5,825 nt of DNA from Euryarchaeota archaeon UBA33 (GCA_002506745.1 DAYE01000090.1:1-5825), one strand, 5' to 3'. Counted from the stretch's first letter, positions 1 through 5,695 are shown. Notes: generated from the sequence alone by a model not told the origin. Program-made: numbers and translations.

Positions 1-12
1 ACAAAACAGAAA

Positions 13-24
13 TCTTTATATAAG
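13..24. promoter_or_regulatory. TATA-like box near the left edge
   Basis: CTTTATATAAG is close to an archaeal TATA box and is nearly symmetric, so either strand could be read. On the minus strand it could drive a gene beyond the left edge; on the plus strand a start about 25 bp downstream would fall inside repeat copy 1. The call rests on base composition alone in AT-rich spacer DNA. Confidence 0.3.
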
Positions 25-34
25 TGCATCGGAC

Positions 35-67
35 AAGCATTGACATGGTTTTTATATTGCGAAATCA
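35..67 (+). repeat. Dispersed intergenic repeat, copy 1 (short form)
   Basis: This copy begins AAGCATTGACATGG and ends TTGCGAAATCA. Relative to copies 3 and 4 it lacks about 16 bp (the TTTTAAGGACTCRATG segment). The gap lies between two T-runs, as a deletion between short direct repeats would leave it. It sits downstream of the SemiSWEET gene and has the same orientation as the other four copies. The upstream CATCG at 27-31 is also found before copy 4. Function unknown. Confidence 0.8.
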
Positions 68-99
68 GGAGATGTCCTAGGGTTCTAGTGTGGGGAACC
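67..99. other. Two small inverted repeats in the left spacer
   Basis: AGGA-GATG-TCCT (67-78) is followed directly by GGTTC-TAGTGTGGG-GAACC (81-99). Both arms pair perfectly but are only 4 and 5 bp long. They immediately follow repeat copy 1. They could be part of a small structured RNA or could be chance. Nothing else recognisable was seen in 100-194. Confidence 0.25.
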
Positions 100-194
100 A
101 ACTGATCGCTAATCAATTATATCATCCGCCATGTCTTATATTATCTACTAGACTATGAATAATTTTTAGATGAGAGAACGTTTGATTCCAATAG

Positions 195-575
195 TTATTT
201 AGAATTGTATTGGTGAATAAAAAAAATCTTTTTCAGGTTAGGTGTCTTGGCATTGAGTTTCTGCCGCAAGGTAAAAAGCACATTATGACTTCGCTGTTCG
301 TAGCCGAATGCTTTCGCATGGGTACTATAGGCATGCTTTAGCTCAAGCAGGATGCAGGAGCCGATGAGCGGAACGATGTTCATAGACACAATATACACAT
401 CCGGCTTAGCAAAACCATAGCCAATCAGTAACAGGGCCTGAGAGAATAACAGGATTAAAAACCAGAAGGAAAGGTCGTCTGCCTTCTTCACTTTCACAGT
501 CTTGTACACCTGTGGGAATAAGCGTACCGACGTAACTATTCCCGCGGCGACACCAAACACCGTTTCTAATAGCAT
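195..575 (-). CDS. SemiSWEET / PQ-loop family membrane transporter
   Basis: Predicted 126-residue membrane protein with three transmembrane segments (about residues 4-24, 36-55 and 59-78). It has the PQ-loop signature of the MtN3/SWEET clan: LFPQVYKT at 19-26, with Pro21-Gln22 in the first helix, then a basic loop ending KKADDLSF (30-37). Prokaryotic SemiSWEETs act as homodimers of such three-helix units and move small sugars across the cytoplasmic membrane; the substrate here cannot be read from sequence. The usual length is about 85-95 residues. Here a basic, non-membrane tail of about 45 residues follows the third helix (about 80-126), and it matches nothing I recognise. The ATG at 575 is the first start after an in-frame upstream stop; a purine-rich GAGAGGAT lies about 10 nt upstream. 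It appears monocistronic. The family call is firm, the transport role is family knowledge. Confidence 0.87.
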   Translation of the reverse strand: MLLETVFGVAAGIVTSVRLFPQVYKTVKVKKADDLSFWFLILLFSQALLLIGYGFAKPDVYIVSMNIVPLIGSCILLELKHAYSTHAKAFGYEQRSHNVLFTLRQKLNAKTPNLKKIFFIHQYNSK

Positions 576-618
576 GGGAAGGCCATCCTCTCTTCTTTCG
601 ATTCGCGTTGCTTCACTT

Positions 619-653
619 GGTACTCTTTTACGTTATTACTACTTAAAAGTACC
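619..653 (-). promoter_or_regulatory. Hairpin/palindrome overlapping the probable SemiSWEET promoter
   Basis: The arms GGTACTCTTTTA (619-630) and TAAAAGTACC (644-653) pair over 10 bp with one bulged base and a 13-nt loop. Read on the minus strand, one arm contains TACTTTTAAGTA, a TATA-like sequence about 65 bp before the ATG at 575. A start about 25 bp downstream would leave a leader of about 45 nt. A palindrome on top of a TATA box is a common place for a repressor operator in archaea; that reading is inference. Confidence 0.4.
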
Positions 654-811
654 ATGGAAAAACGTCACAATGACAAAACCCTTGACCTCACGATACGATG
701 CATGAAAGCACGAACGTCTTACTTATTCTATGTGTAATCGAAAAAAAGTAAAAAAAAAAGATTTGGTGTTAGTACCGATGAGATGCCGTAATATCGGGAA
801 TGCCTGCGGGC

Positions 812-842
812 AAGCATTGACACGATTGTTAGTGCGAAATCA
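812..842 (+). repeat. Dispersed intergenic repeat, copy 2 (short form)
   Basis: Begins AAGCATTGACACG and ends GTGCGAAATCA. Like copy 1 it lacks the central TTTTAAGGACTCRATG segment. It lies downstream of the secreted-protein gene, and its right border runs straight into an A-run that is the U-tract for minus-strand transcription. Similarity to copy 4 continues for some bases past the border into A-rich sequence. Confidence 0.78.
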
Positions 843-857
843 AAATGAAAAAAAAGG
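843..857 (-). terminator. U-tract terminator after the secreted-protein gene
   Basis: Eight consecutive A on the plus strand (848-855) give a T8 run on the minus strand, about 27 nt after the stop of the gene at 883-1383. Archaeal RNA polymerase can terminate on such U-tracts without a hairpin. The run abuts repeat copy 2. Confidence 0.5.
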
Positions 858-882
858 AAACGAGAGGAAGAGTGATCATTGG

Positions 883-1383
883 TTAAGCTATTTTTATGAA
901 ATGTCCAAGCACCCTTGCTGTTTGTATTACTGGAGGGTAATCATCGACAGTTACTGTAATGTTGATATGTGGATACCCCCAACCAAAAAGGATTGAGGAC
1001 TTCAGTGTTATTGTACTACCCGCTAAAAAAGTAGGGATGACTTTTATATATGATCTTGATTCTCCCGGTTTAAGTCGTGGCCTGAAGGGGAGCACACTAC
1101 AAAGCTTAGCAGGACCATTATTTGTTATTGTTATATTCACAGATACATTCGTATGACTTTCATTACAAGTTTCAGTAATCTGTACTGGAAATCGAAATCG
1201 TACCCATTTATTGTAAGTTGGCCATGAAATATTGAAACAGCCTTGTTGGTAACTCCCCGCTAGGGAAGTTACATTGTTGACTAATGGCGCAAGGTTACTT
1301 TTTTCACTTGTTATTCCAACAGGTATAAAAGTAGCGATTATCATCAGCATACAAATACAAATCCCTACGATTTTCGTTTTCAT
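883..1383 (-). CDS. Small secreted, sequon-rich protein of unknown function
   Basis: Predicted 166-residue exported protein. It starts with a classic signal peptide: basic MKTK, then a hydrophobic core to about residue 24. The mature part has six N-glycosylation sequons (Asn37, 51, 74, 79, 83, 141), as expected for an archaeal surface or secreted protein. Three cysteines remain after the signal (49, 73, 95), so at most one disulfide pair. Residues 79-145 alternate in a beta-strand pattern with NITITNNGP (83-91) and RLKPGES (103-109), resembling Ig-like/CARDB-type beta-sandwich domains; that is inference, and I cannot name a family. There is no C-terminal membrane anchor. The start is secure: AAAGGAGGAG lies 7 nt before the ATG. 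It has its own promoter block, shared with the phosphatase gene, and a U-tract after the stop, so it is probably monocistronic. Confidence 0.82.
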   Translation of the reverse strand: MKTKIVGICICMLMIIATFIPVGITSEKSNLAPLVNNVTSLAGSYQQGCFNISWPTYNKWVRFRFPVQITETCNESHTNVSVNITITNNGPAKLCSVLPFRPRLKPGESRSYIKVIPTFLAGSTITLKSSILFGWGYPHINITVTVDDYPPVIQTARVLGHFIKIA

Positions 1384-1433
1384 TTATACTCCTCCTTTAG
1401 TCAAATAGATATAAAAAAATATTATCTTTGTTT

Positions 1434-1460
1434 ATTTAAATGTTTGGATGAGATAAAAAT
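1434..1460 (-). promoter_or_regulatory. Promoter of the secreted-protein gene (shared 27-bp block)
   Basis: On the minus strand this reads ATTTTTATC, a variable 3 bases, then TCCAAAC (BRE-like) and ATTTAAAT (TATA-like, plus-strand 1434-1441). It ends 50 bp before the ATG at 1383. A start about 25 bp after the TATA would give a leader of about 25 nt that keeps the GGAGG site. It matches the block at 4668-4694 at 25 of 27 positions, far beyond what TATA and BRE alone require. Confidence 0.65.
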
Positions 1461-1471
1461 TACTGAACAGG

Positions 1472-1519
1472 AAGATTAACGCTATTTTAAGACTCATGTT
1501 TTGTGGGATGCTGAAATTC
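1472..1519 (+). repeat. Dispersed intergenic repeat, copy 5 (diverged long form)
   Basis: The core TTTTAAGACTCATGTTTT matches copies 3 and 4 except for two single-base gaps, and the right end ATGCTGAAAT matches ATGCGAAAT of copy 4 with one inserted base. The left end (AAGATTAACGC) is degenerate. It lies 11 bp beyond the promoter block at 1434-1460, the same order as copy 3 relative to the block at 4668-4694. Shared order plus shared core makes homology likely despite several gaps. Confidence 0.6.
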
Positions 1520-1624
1520 TCGTCTGGTTAAGGGTTCTGTTTTTTTTATTTGATAGTGGGGTATAGGTCATTTGTCACTCGTCATATTATATTTTTTTTT
1601 GAACCGTGTGTCTTCAATCAAATA

Positions 1625-1636
1625 TAGAGGAAAAAA
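1625..1636 (-). terminator. U-tract directly after the ligase stop codon
   Basis: On the minus strand the TAA stop (1637-1639) is followed at once by TTTTTTCCTC. A U6 run with a pyrimidine-rich continuation fits archaeal hairpin-free termination. This would end the phosphatase-ligase transcript. The rest of the 1520-1624 spacer is AT-rich with T-runs on the plus strand (1540-1547 and around 1590-1600) and no gene. Confidence 0.4.
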
Positions 1637-2968
1637 TTAGTATTGTATACATTCGGTGGGTAGTTTTTGGATGAAAAATCGATATTTCCCGCTCTGTGTG
1701 AGCGGGATATGGTCGACAAAGCGTAGTATGAGATCTAGTCTGTCTCCGAAGAGGTTCTGGAAGTTCTTCTGTATCAGGTCGTGGTCTTTGTCTGTAAAAT
1801 CAGTTGTTTTGACAATGTTTAAAATAAGTGTTCCTGCGGTGTCTTGGTAAAACTGGCATTCTTTGATGTGGTGAGTGCTTCTTGAGACGAGATCATATAA
1901 GCCGGTGAGGGAAAAAGGCTGCTGTGTTTTTGACAGGGCGATTTCTTGTGTTCTGCCTTCGATTTTTTTTAGGAGTGGATAGTGGCATCCACAGGTGCAT
2001 TGTTGGCTGGTGTACATGCCGAGGTCACCGATTTTGTATCGGATGAAGGGAAAGACATCGTTCAGGAGACTGGTCCCGACGATTTCTCCGATTTCATCCT
2101 CGTTTTGTATGTGTTGTCCATCTTTGCCGATGAGTTCAACAAATCCGAATTGTGGGAACAGGTGGAAATAGGGGGTGTTTGTGCAGGTGAGTCCGAAGGC
2201 GACTGATTCTCGTTGGCAGTAATGTTCGTAGACGCGACCGTGGAAGGTGTCTTGGATGAGTGTTCGTTGCCAGGGGTAGAGTACTTCTGCGATGCAGACG
2301 ATGTTTTTCACGTGGGGGATCGATTGGATGTTGTTGGTTTTTATGTACATGGCGAGTTTTGAAAGACTTGAGGGATAACTCAGGATGTAGTTTGGTTGTA
2401 ATGCTTTCATTTTCTGAAGGATGAGGGGGATGTCTGGGTCGTTGATGTTAAACGAGGAGACGCTGAGTGTTCTGCCGAATCGTGCGGTTTTGAATAAGTC
2501 TTTTTGTCCGATGATGACGAGGGATTTATCTAAGAAATGGCGATGGGTCCATTCGTTTTGTATCGTCCCATATGCCCGCATGGTGGCAAAATATTTCCCT
2601 TTTTTTATATAGAATTGTAATGGGTGTCCTGTGGACCCGCCGGTGTAATAGGTTTCAAATGTATGTGCTGGGTAGTTCTGTGCTTTGAGGGTATCACGGT
2701 TTTTTTTGACAAGGTCTTTGGTGAGAAATGGGATTTTTTGGAAATCAGCGATGGAGGTGATGTCCGCTGGGTGGATGTTGCATTCATCAAATACTTTTTT
2801 GTAGTAGGGAACATGGTGGTAGGCATGATGGATGAGTTTTTTTATTTGTTGGAGCTGGTAGCGTTCGAGTCGTTCTTTGCTCCAGTGGTGTGATTCTTTG
2901 AGAAAGAGATAGGTGCGTAGATAGGTTGGAAAATTCATTTGTGCTTGGAATTTTGGGTTCAACGGCAT
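1637..2968 (-). CDS. PaaK/CapK-type AMP-forming acyl-CoA ligase family protein
   Basis: Predicted 443-residue cytoplasmic member of the adenylate-forming superfamily, phenylacetate-CoA ligase/CapK branch (COG1541-like). All core motifs are visible: the phosphate-binding loop TGGSTG (109-114), YEHYCQRES with Glu254 at the A5 position, FIRYKIGDLG (308-317) with the ribose-binding Asp315, EGR (337-339) for the hinge region, and the A10 lysine Lys428 in TQSGKYR. A Cys cluster, CTCGCH at 324-329 just before the EGR motif, matches the metal-binding CxCG site of many PaaK homologues. Length is normal and nothing is missing, so it should activate a carboxylate as acyl-AMP. The acid is unknown: PaaK relatives use aryl acetates, while CapK-like relatives occur in cell-surface polysaccharide loci. 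It lies 35 bp after the phosphatase gene and has no promoter of its own that I can see. No clear Shine-Dalgarno precedes the ATG, yet an in-frame TGA four codons upstream fixes the start. Confidence 0.93.
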   Translation of the reverse strand: MPLNPKFQAQMNFPTYLRTYLFLKESHHWSKERLERYQLQQIKKLIHHAYHHVPYYKKVFDECNIHPADITSIADFQKIPFLTKDLVKKNRDTLKAQNYPAHTFETYYTGGSTGHPLQFYIKKGKYFATMRAYGTIQNEWTHRHFLDKSLVIIGQKDLFKTARFGRTLSVSSFNINDPDIPLILQKMKALQPNYILSYPSSLSKLAMYIKTNNIQSIPHVKNIVCIAEVLYPWQRTLIQDTFHGRVYEHYCQRESVAFGLTCTNTPYFHLFPQFGFVELIGKDGQHIQNEDEIGEIVGTSLLNDVFPFIRYKIGDLGMYTSQQCTCGCHYPLLKKIEGRTQEIALSKTQQPFSLTGLYDLVSRSTHHIKECQFYQDTAGTLILNIVKTTDFTDKDHDLIQKNFQNLFGDRLDLILRFVDHIPLTQSGKYRFFIQKLPTECIQY

Positions 2969-3003
2969 AGTGTCAATTCAGGAAAAAGAATGGAGAAGGA
3001 GTC

Positions 3004-4611
3004 TTAATACCCTATCATTCGTCGGAGGATCGGGAACGCAGAGGGGAATCGCTCGAACAGCTTCATCCAAAATGATTCATATGGGATATTGTAGGAAAAT
3101 GGCATGGTCACCGACAGTTGTCCCCAATCGCTTTCATTTCCATAGACGTCCTTGGCTTTTGCCTTCAGGATATAATCTCCTTTTTTCGACCAGGTGTGTG
3201 ACCTGGTGATGAGTTCGCTTGATGAATAGGGGCCTATCCAACTGCTGTTGGTTTCATCGCCCCAGTCAATAAAATAGAATACGGTATTGTTTTCTGGATC
3301 TGTGGTTGTGAAATTATATGCTGTAGCCGTTTTTATTTTTCCGATATTTGGTCCTGTAATGCTAGGTTGTTGTGGTGGCTGGTTTGTTGTTTCATTTTTT
3401 TCTATCCAGAAGTCATCAATCTGTGTTGTTCCATCGTCTAGGTATGTCTGCATATGAAGGGAATTGTTTGTGTAGATATTGATTTTTGCATAATTATAAT
3501 TCTTCACTGCCACCGCAAGATAATACGCTGAACCCACATCGTATAGAGGGGCACCGCAGGAGCCTGTTGTCGCATAGATTATACCTGTGGGGTTTTTGTA
3601 ATAATGCAAGTTCGTATCGGTGACGGTTGGATTTGCACCTGCACCGATTAGGGGGTAGGTCCGCTCGTAATAATGGTTGTGTCCATTAAATACAATATCG
3701 ACCTTGTATTCGAGGAAAAGAGGCACTAAATAGTTTTGTACATTCGGGTTGCTCCCATGTCCTCCAACATTGTAGGGCGGGTTATGGAAGATGGCGATTT
3801 TCCAGGGGTGTGCTGAGTCATTTGCGGCTGTTTGAAGGTCATGTACAAGCCAGGTGTATTGTTCCGTCCCTGGCGAATAGGTATCTTGATTTGTGCTTAG
3901 CACGATGATATGCATGTTACTGTAATTCAACGAATACCATCGTTCATTATTTGGCAAGGTGAAGCGATGGATATAGTTCACTCCACCTTCTTCATGGTTC
4001 CCAATTGAGGGAACGATTGGGACGTGGGTTCCAAGTGGTTGCCAAATTGTAAACCAGACGTCGTAATCATTGGCGTCGTCATTTCCGCATAAGTCTCCGC
4101 TAAATCCTACAAAATCCGGGTCTGTTAAAATTACTTTTCCTACGATTTTCTGAAGCTCTGTTGGGTTATCCCGTGAATCTCCCATGGAGATAAACGTGAA
4201 ATTCGTGGCAATTGCAGGTGCGGTCATGAACGTGGAGTCAGGGCTCCATCCCCCTTGGGTATCGCCACAAGTGTAATGGTAGGTTGTACCCGGTGAAAGT
4301 CCGGTGATTTCGACGATATGAATAAGCCCGTTTGTGCCTTGGTTATCTATTGTTCCTTCTGCAGTCTGATTATAATTCATATCAGATCCATATTGAATGG
4401 TACTGCCGGTTGTCGCTGTTGTTGTCTCCCAAACAACTGTCATTGTCGTCGATGAATCATGCTGCCAGTTTAAATGAATATCATACGGAGAATCAGTTTG
4501 TATCTGATGCTGCGTCATTCCTATAGGGAAGAGAATGTTGAATGCGAATAAATTAATAAAAATCGCTAGGAGGATGCTAAAAATTTTAAGAAATGATTTT
4601 GTTTTTTGCAT
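3004..4611 (-). CDS. Secreted purple-acid-phosphatase-like metallophosphoesterase with PKD-like domain
   Basis: Predicted 535-residue exported enzyme. Order: signal peptide or membrane anchor (1-31); fibronectin-III-like N-terminal domain of purple acid phosphatases (about 43-131, with GLSPGTTYHYTCG at 104-116); calcineurin-like metallophosphoesterase core (about 137-385); PKD-like beta domain (about 415-503, with DWGDETN at 449-455); and a 25-residue tail rich in aromatic and basic residues (511-535). Metal ligands are recognisable: Asp145 (GDSRDN), Asp173 (GDLC), Asn205-His206-Glu207 (GNHE), His276 (FHNPPY), His311 and His313 (GHNHYYER). The usual chromophore Tyr of GDxxY is Gly176, so the enzyme is probably not purple and may use other metals. 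About ten sequons fit an extracellular location. Likely role: hydrolysis of phosphate esters outside the cell. The ATG is preceded by GGGGTGAT, an excellent Shine-Dalgarno at 9-nt spacing. First gene of a probable operon with the ligase. Confidence 0.95.
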   Translation of the reverse strand: MQKTKSFLKIFSILLAIFINLFAFNILFPIGMTQHQIQTDSPYDIHLNWQHDSSTTMTVVWETTTATTGSTIQYGSDMNYNQTAEGTIDNQGTNGLIHIVEITGLSPGTTYHYTCGDTQGGWSPDSTFMTAPAIATNFTFISMGDSRDNPTELQKIVGKVILTDPDFVGFSGDLCGNDDANDYDVWFTIWQPLGTHVPIVPSIGNHEEGGVNYIHRFTLPNNERWYSLNYSNMHIIVLSTNQDTYSPGTEQYTWLVHDLQTAANDSAHPWKIAIFHNPPYNVGGHGSNPNVQNYLVPLFLEYKVDIVFNGHNHYYERTYPLIGAGANPTVTDTNLHYYKNPTGIIYATTGSCGAPLYDVGSAYYLAVAVKNYNYAKINIYTNNSLHMQTYLDDGTTQIDDFWIEKNETTNQPPQQPSITGPNIGKIKTATAYNFTTTDPENNTVFYFIDWGDETNSSWIGPYSSSELITRSHTWSKKGDYILKAKAKDVYGNESDWGQLSVTMPFSYNIPYESFWMKLFERFPSAFPILRRMIGY

Positions 4612-4625
4612 AGTTTTTCATCACC

Positions 4626-4642
4626 CCTTGGAAAAAACAAGG
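4626..4642. promoter_or_regulatory. Small hairpin next to the phosphatase Shine-Dalgarno
   Basis: CCTTG (4626-4630) pairs with CAAGG (4638-4642) around a 7-nt loop. In the minus-strand mRNA it would lie at the very 5' end, directly before GGTGAT, given the TATA position at 4668-4675. Such a stem could protect the 5' end or affect ribosome access. On the plus strand it is followed by T5 and resembles a weak terminator, but no plus-strand gene ends here. Confidence 0.35.
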
Positions 4643-4667
4643 TTTTTGTTTGCTATGAATATGTTTC

Positions 4668-4694
4668 ATTTAAATGTTTGGAAAAGATAAAAAT
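4668..4694 (-). promoter_or_regulatory. Promoter of the phosphatase-ligase unit (shared 27-bp block)
   Basis: Minus-strand order: ATTTTTATC, TTTTCCAAAC (BRE-like), ATTTAAAT (TATA-like, plus-strand 4668-4675). It ends 56 bp before the ATG at 4611, giving a predicted leader of about 30 nt. It differs from the block upstream of the small secreted protein (1434-1460) at only two positions, both in the same spot between the AT-rich part and the BRE. Repeat copy 3 lies 17 bp further upstream. Confidence 0.65.
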
Positions 4695-4711
4695 ATTAGG
4701 ATAGACGATAG

Positions 4712-4760
4712 AAGCATTGACATGGTTTTAAGGACTCGATGGTTTTTAGAGTAAATAACA
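4712..4760 (+). repeat. Dispersed intergenic repeat, copy 3 (long form)
   Basis: Runs AAGCATTGACATGG, TTTTAAGGACTCGATG, then a T-run and a degenerate right end (GTAAATAACA instead of TGCGAAATCA). Its first 36 bases match copy 4 at 33 positions. It lies in the divergent spacer between the phosphatase and nitroreductase genes. CATTGA can pair with TCGATG using one G-U, where copy 4 has a Watson-Crick pair. Confidence 0.82.
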
Positions 4761-4820
4761 AATATCTAGAGTTGTATATTGCATCGAGCAAAAATGAATC
4801 GATATTCAAAAAACCTTTGT

Positions 4821-4849
4821 AATTTTATAAACCAAAATTTTTATTATAA
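4821..4849 (+). promoter_or_regulatory. Probable nitroreductase promoter
   Basis: Two TATA-like sequences lie before the gene: ATTTTATAAACC (4822-4833) and AAAATTTTTATTATAAG (4834-4850). With a start about 25 bp downstream, transcription would begin around 4855-4872, leaving a short leader before the ATG at 4888. The second box would place the start close to or past the alternative TTG at 4864, which favours the ATG. Confidence 0.45.
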
Positions 4850-4887
4850 GCGGTTACTCACCCTTGGGATTACAGAAGGTAAAACCT

Positions 4888-5640
4888 ATGGAAAATAACG
4901 ATTTATACCCGATGATTTTTAGACGAAAATCAATCAGAACCTATGATATGGCACCTTTAAATGAAAAGATCCTGCAGAAGATTTCAGATTCTCTCCATAC
5001 CTTACACCCTATGTGTGATGACATAAAAACAGAATTCACAATTATTTCACACAATCAGATCAGACGAGCAAGGAAAAAGGCACCACATTATATCGCTGCA
5101 TTTTCTGAAAAGAAAGCACATTACCTAACCAATATTGGATTCATGTTACAGCAAATGGATCTGTTCTTTTCAGCAAATGAAATAGGAAGCTGCTGGAAAG
5201 GTATCCCTCAACCTACCAAAAAAGTAAAAGAGAATTCGAATCTTGAATTTGTCATCTTAATGGCGTTCGGGAACACAAAGGAAACACTACATAGGATGAA
5301 TGTGTCGGAATTCAACAGAAAACCTCTCTCGAAAATAACTGATATTACTGGTATGAAGGAATTACTTGATGCTGCCCGATTGGCACCATCGTCAACAAAT
5401 TGCCAGGCATGGTATTTCACAGGAAACGAAACCATGATTCATGCGTACATAGGCAAGCCAGGCATCCTCCGACGTCTTTTCGCGACAACCACACTCCAAA
5501 TTGATATAGGCATCGCCCTTTATCACCTGAAGATAGCAGCAGAGCATTTTGGCAAAAAAGCAACCATTTCCTATTCCCCAACAGCACAGACAGCCCCTTC
5601 GAAGGGGCATACTTACATTGCTACTCTCAACATCTCCTAG
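4888..5640 (+). CDS. TM1586-type nitroreductase family protein (FMN-dependent)
   Basis: Predicted 250-residue flavoprotein. The N-terminus LYPMIFRRKSIRTYD (6-20) carries the RRKSIRxY phosphate-contact motif of the nitroreductase fold. EIGSCWKG (99-105 region) corresponds to the GLGTCW-like motif. LAPSSTNCQAWYF (165-177) matches the APSxxNxQPW motif that in ordinary nitroreductases comes earlier; the late position suggests the TM1586-like subgroup with two pseudo-symmetric halves. Family members bind FMN and reduce nitro compounds, quinones or unsaturated substrates with NAD(P)H; the natural substrate is not predictable. An in-frame TTG at 4864 would add 8 residues (LGLQKVKP), but AGAAGGT sits 7 nt before the ATG at 4888 and homologues begin at this position, so I choose the ATG. 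It is the only plus-strand gene and is bracketed by direct repeat copies 3 and 4. Confidence 0.93.
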   Translation: MENNDLYPMIFRRKSIRTYDMAPLNEKILQKISDSLHTLHPMCDDIKTEFTIISHNQIRRARKKAPHYIAAFSEKKAHYLTNIGFMLQQMDLFFSANEIGSCWKGIPQPTKKVKENSNLEFVILMAFGNTKETLHRMNVSEFNRKPLSKITDITGMKELLDAARLAPSSTNCQAWYFTGNETMIHAYIGKPGILRRLFATTTLQIDIGIALYHLKIAAEHFGKKATISYSPTAQTAPSKGHTYIATLNIS

Positions 5641-5658
5641 CTATATCAATCATCGATT

Positions 5659-5695
5659 AAGCATTGACACGGTTTTAAGGACTCAATGTTTTTTT
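5659..5695 (+). terminator. Hairpin plus T7 after the nitroreductase gene (within repeat copy 4)
   Basis: AAGCATTGA (5659-5667) pairs with TCAATGTTT (5683-5691) as a 9-bp stem with one G-U pair and a 15-nt loop, and the stem runs into seven T (5689-5695). In this copy the element can act as a terminator for the gene ending at 5640. Copies 1 and 2 lack the second arm and cannot form this structure, so termination is not a general role of the element. Confidence 0.5.

Larger units (their letters stand above)
576..882. other. 307-bp spacer between the SemiSWEET and secreted-protein genes
   Basis: The spacer holds the SemiSWEET promoter region with its palindrome, an A-rich stretch at 741-760, two small inverted repeats (CCGAT 775-779 with ATCGG 793-797; TGCC 801-804 with GGCA 809-812), repeat copy 2, and the U-tract after the next minus-strand gene. 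I see no protein-coding gene here. The clustered small stems just before repeat copy 2 could indicate a structured RNA, but support is weak. Confidence 0.5.

Noticed and set aside
81..99. GGTTC...GAACC stem resembling a tRNA T arm
   Set aside because: The loop has 9 nt without the TTCRA pattern, and no acceptor, D or anticodon stem can be placed around it.
660..702. Possible inverted-orientation, degenerate repeat copy (minus-strand TGCATCG, later GGGTTTTGTCATTG)
   Set aside because: Only the two ends resemble copy 1; the 17-base middle matches no better than chance, so it was not listed.
730..996. Plus-strand open frame of 88 codons
   Set aside because: It runs across repeat copy 2 and then antisense into the secreted-protein gene. 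It has no Shine-Dalgarno and a Lys-rich low-complexity start from an A-rich stretch. Best explained as spacer sequence.
1585..1614. Minus-strand ATTGAAGACACACGGTTC resembling the left end of the repeat
   Set aside because: It needs a 5-base insertion and the rest of the element is absent; likely chance in AT-rich spacer.
1656..2893. Several plus-strand open frames inside the ligase gene
   Set aside because: They lie opposite a complete enzyme with all family motifs, and their composition (runs of V, G, W and F) is that of antisense reading.
4864..4887. TTG start giving an 8-residue longer nitroreductase
   Set aside because: The ATG at 4888 has a well-spaced AGAAGGT and matches the usual N-terminus of the family; the TTG lies near or before the predicted transcription start.
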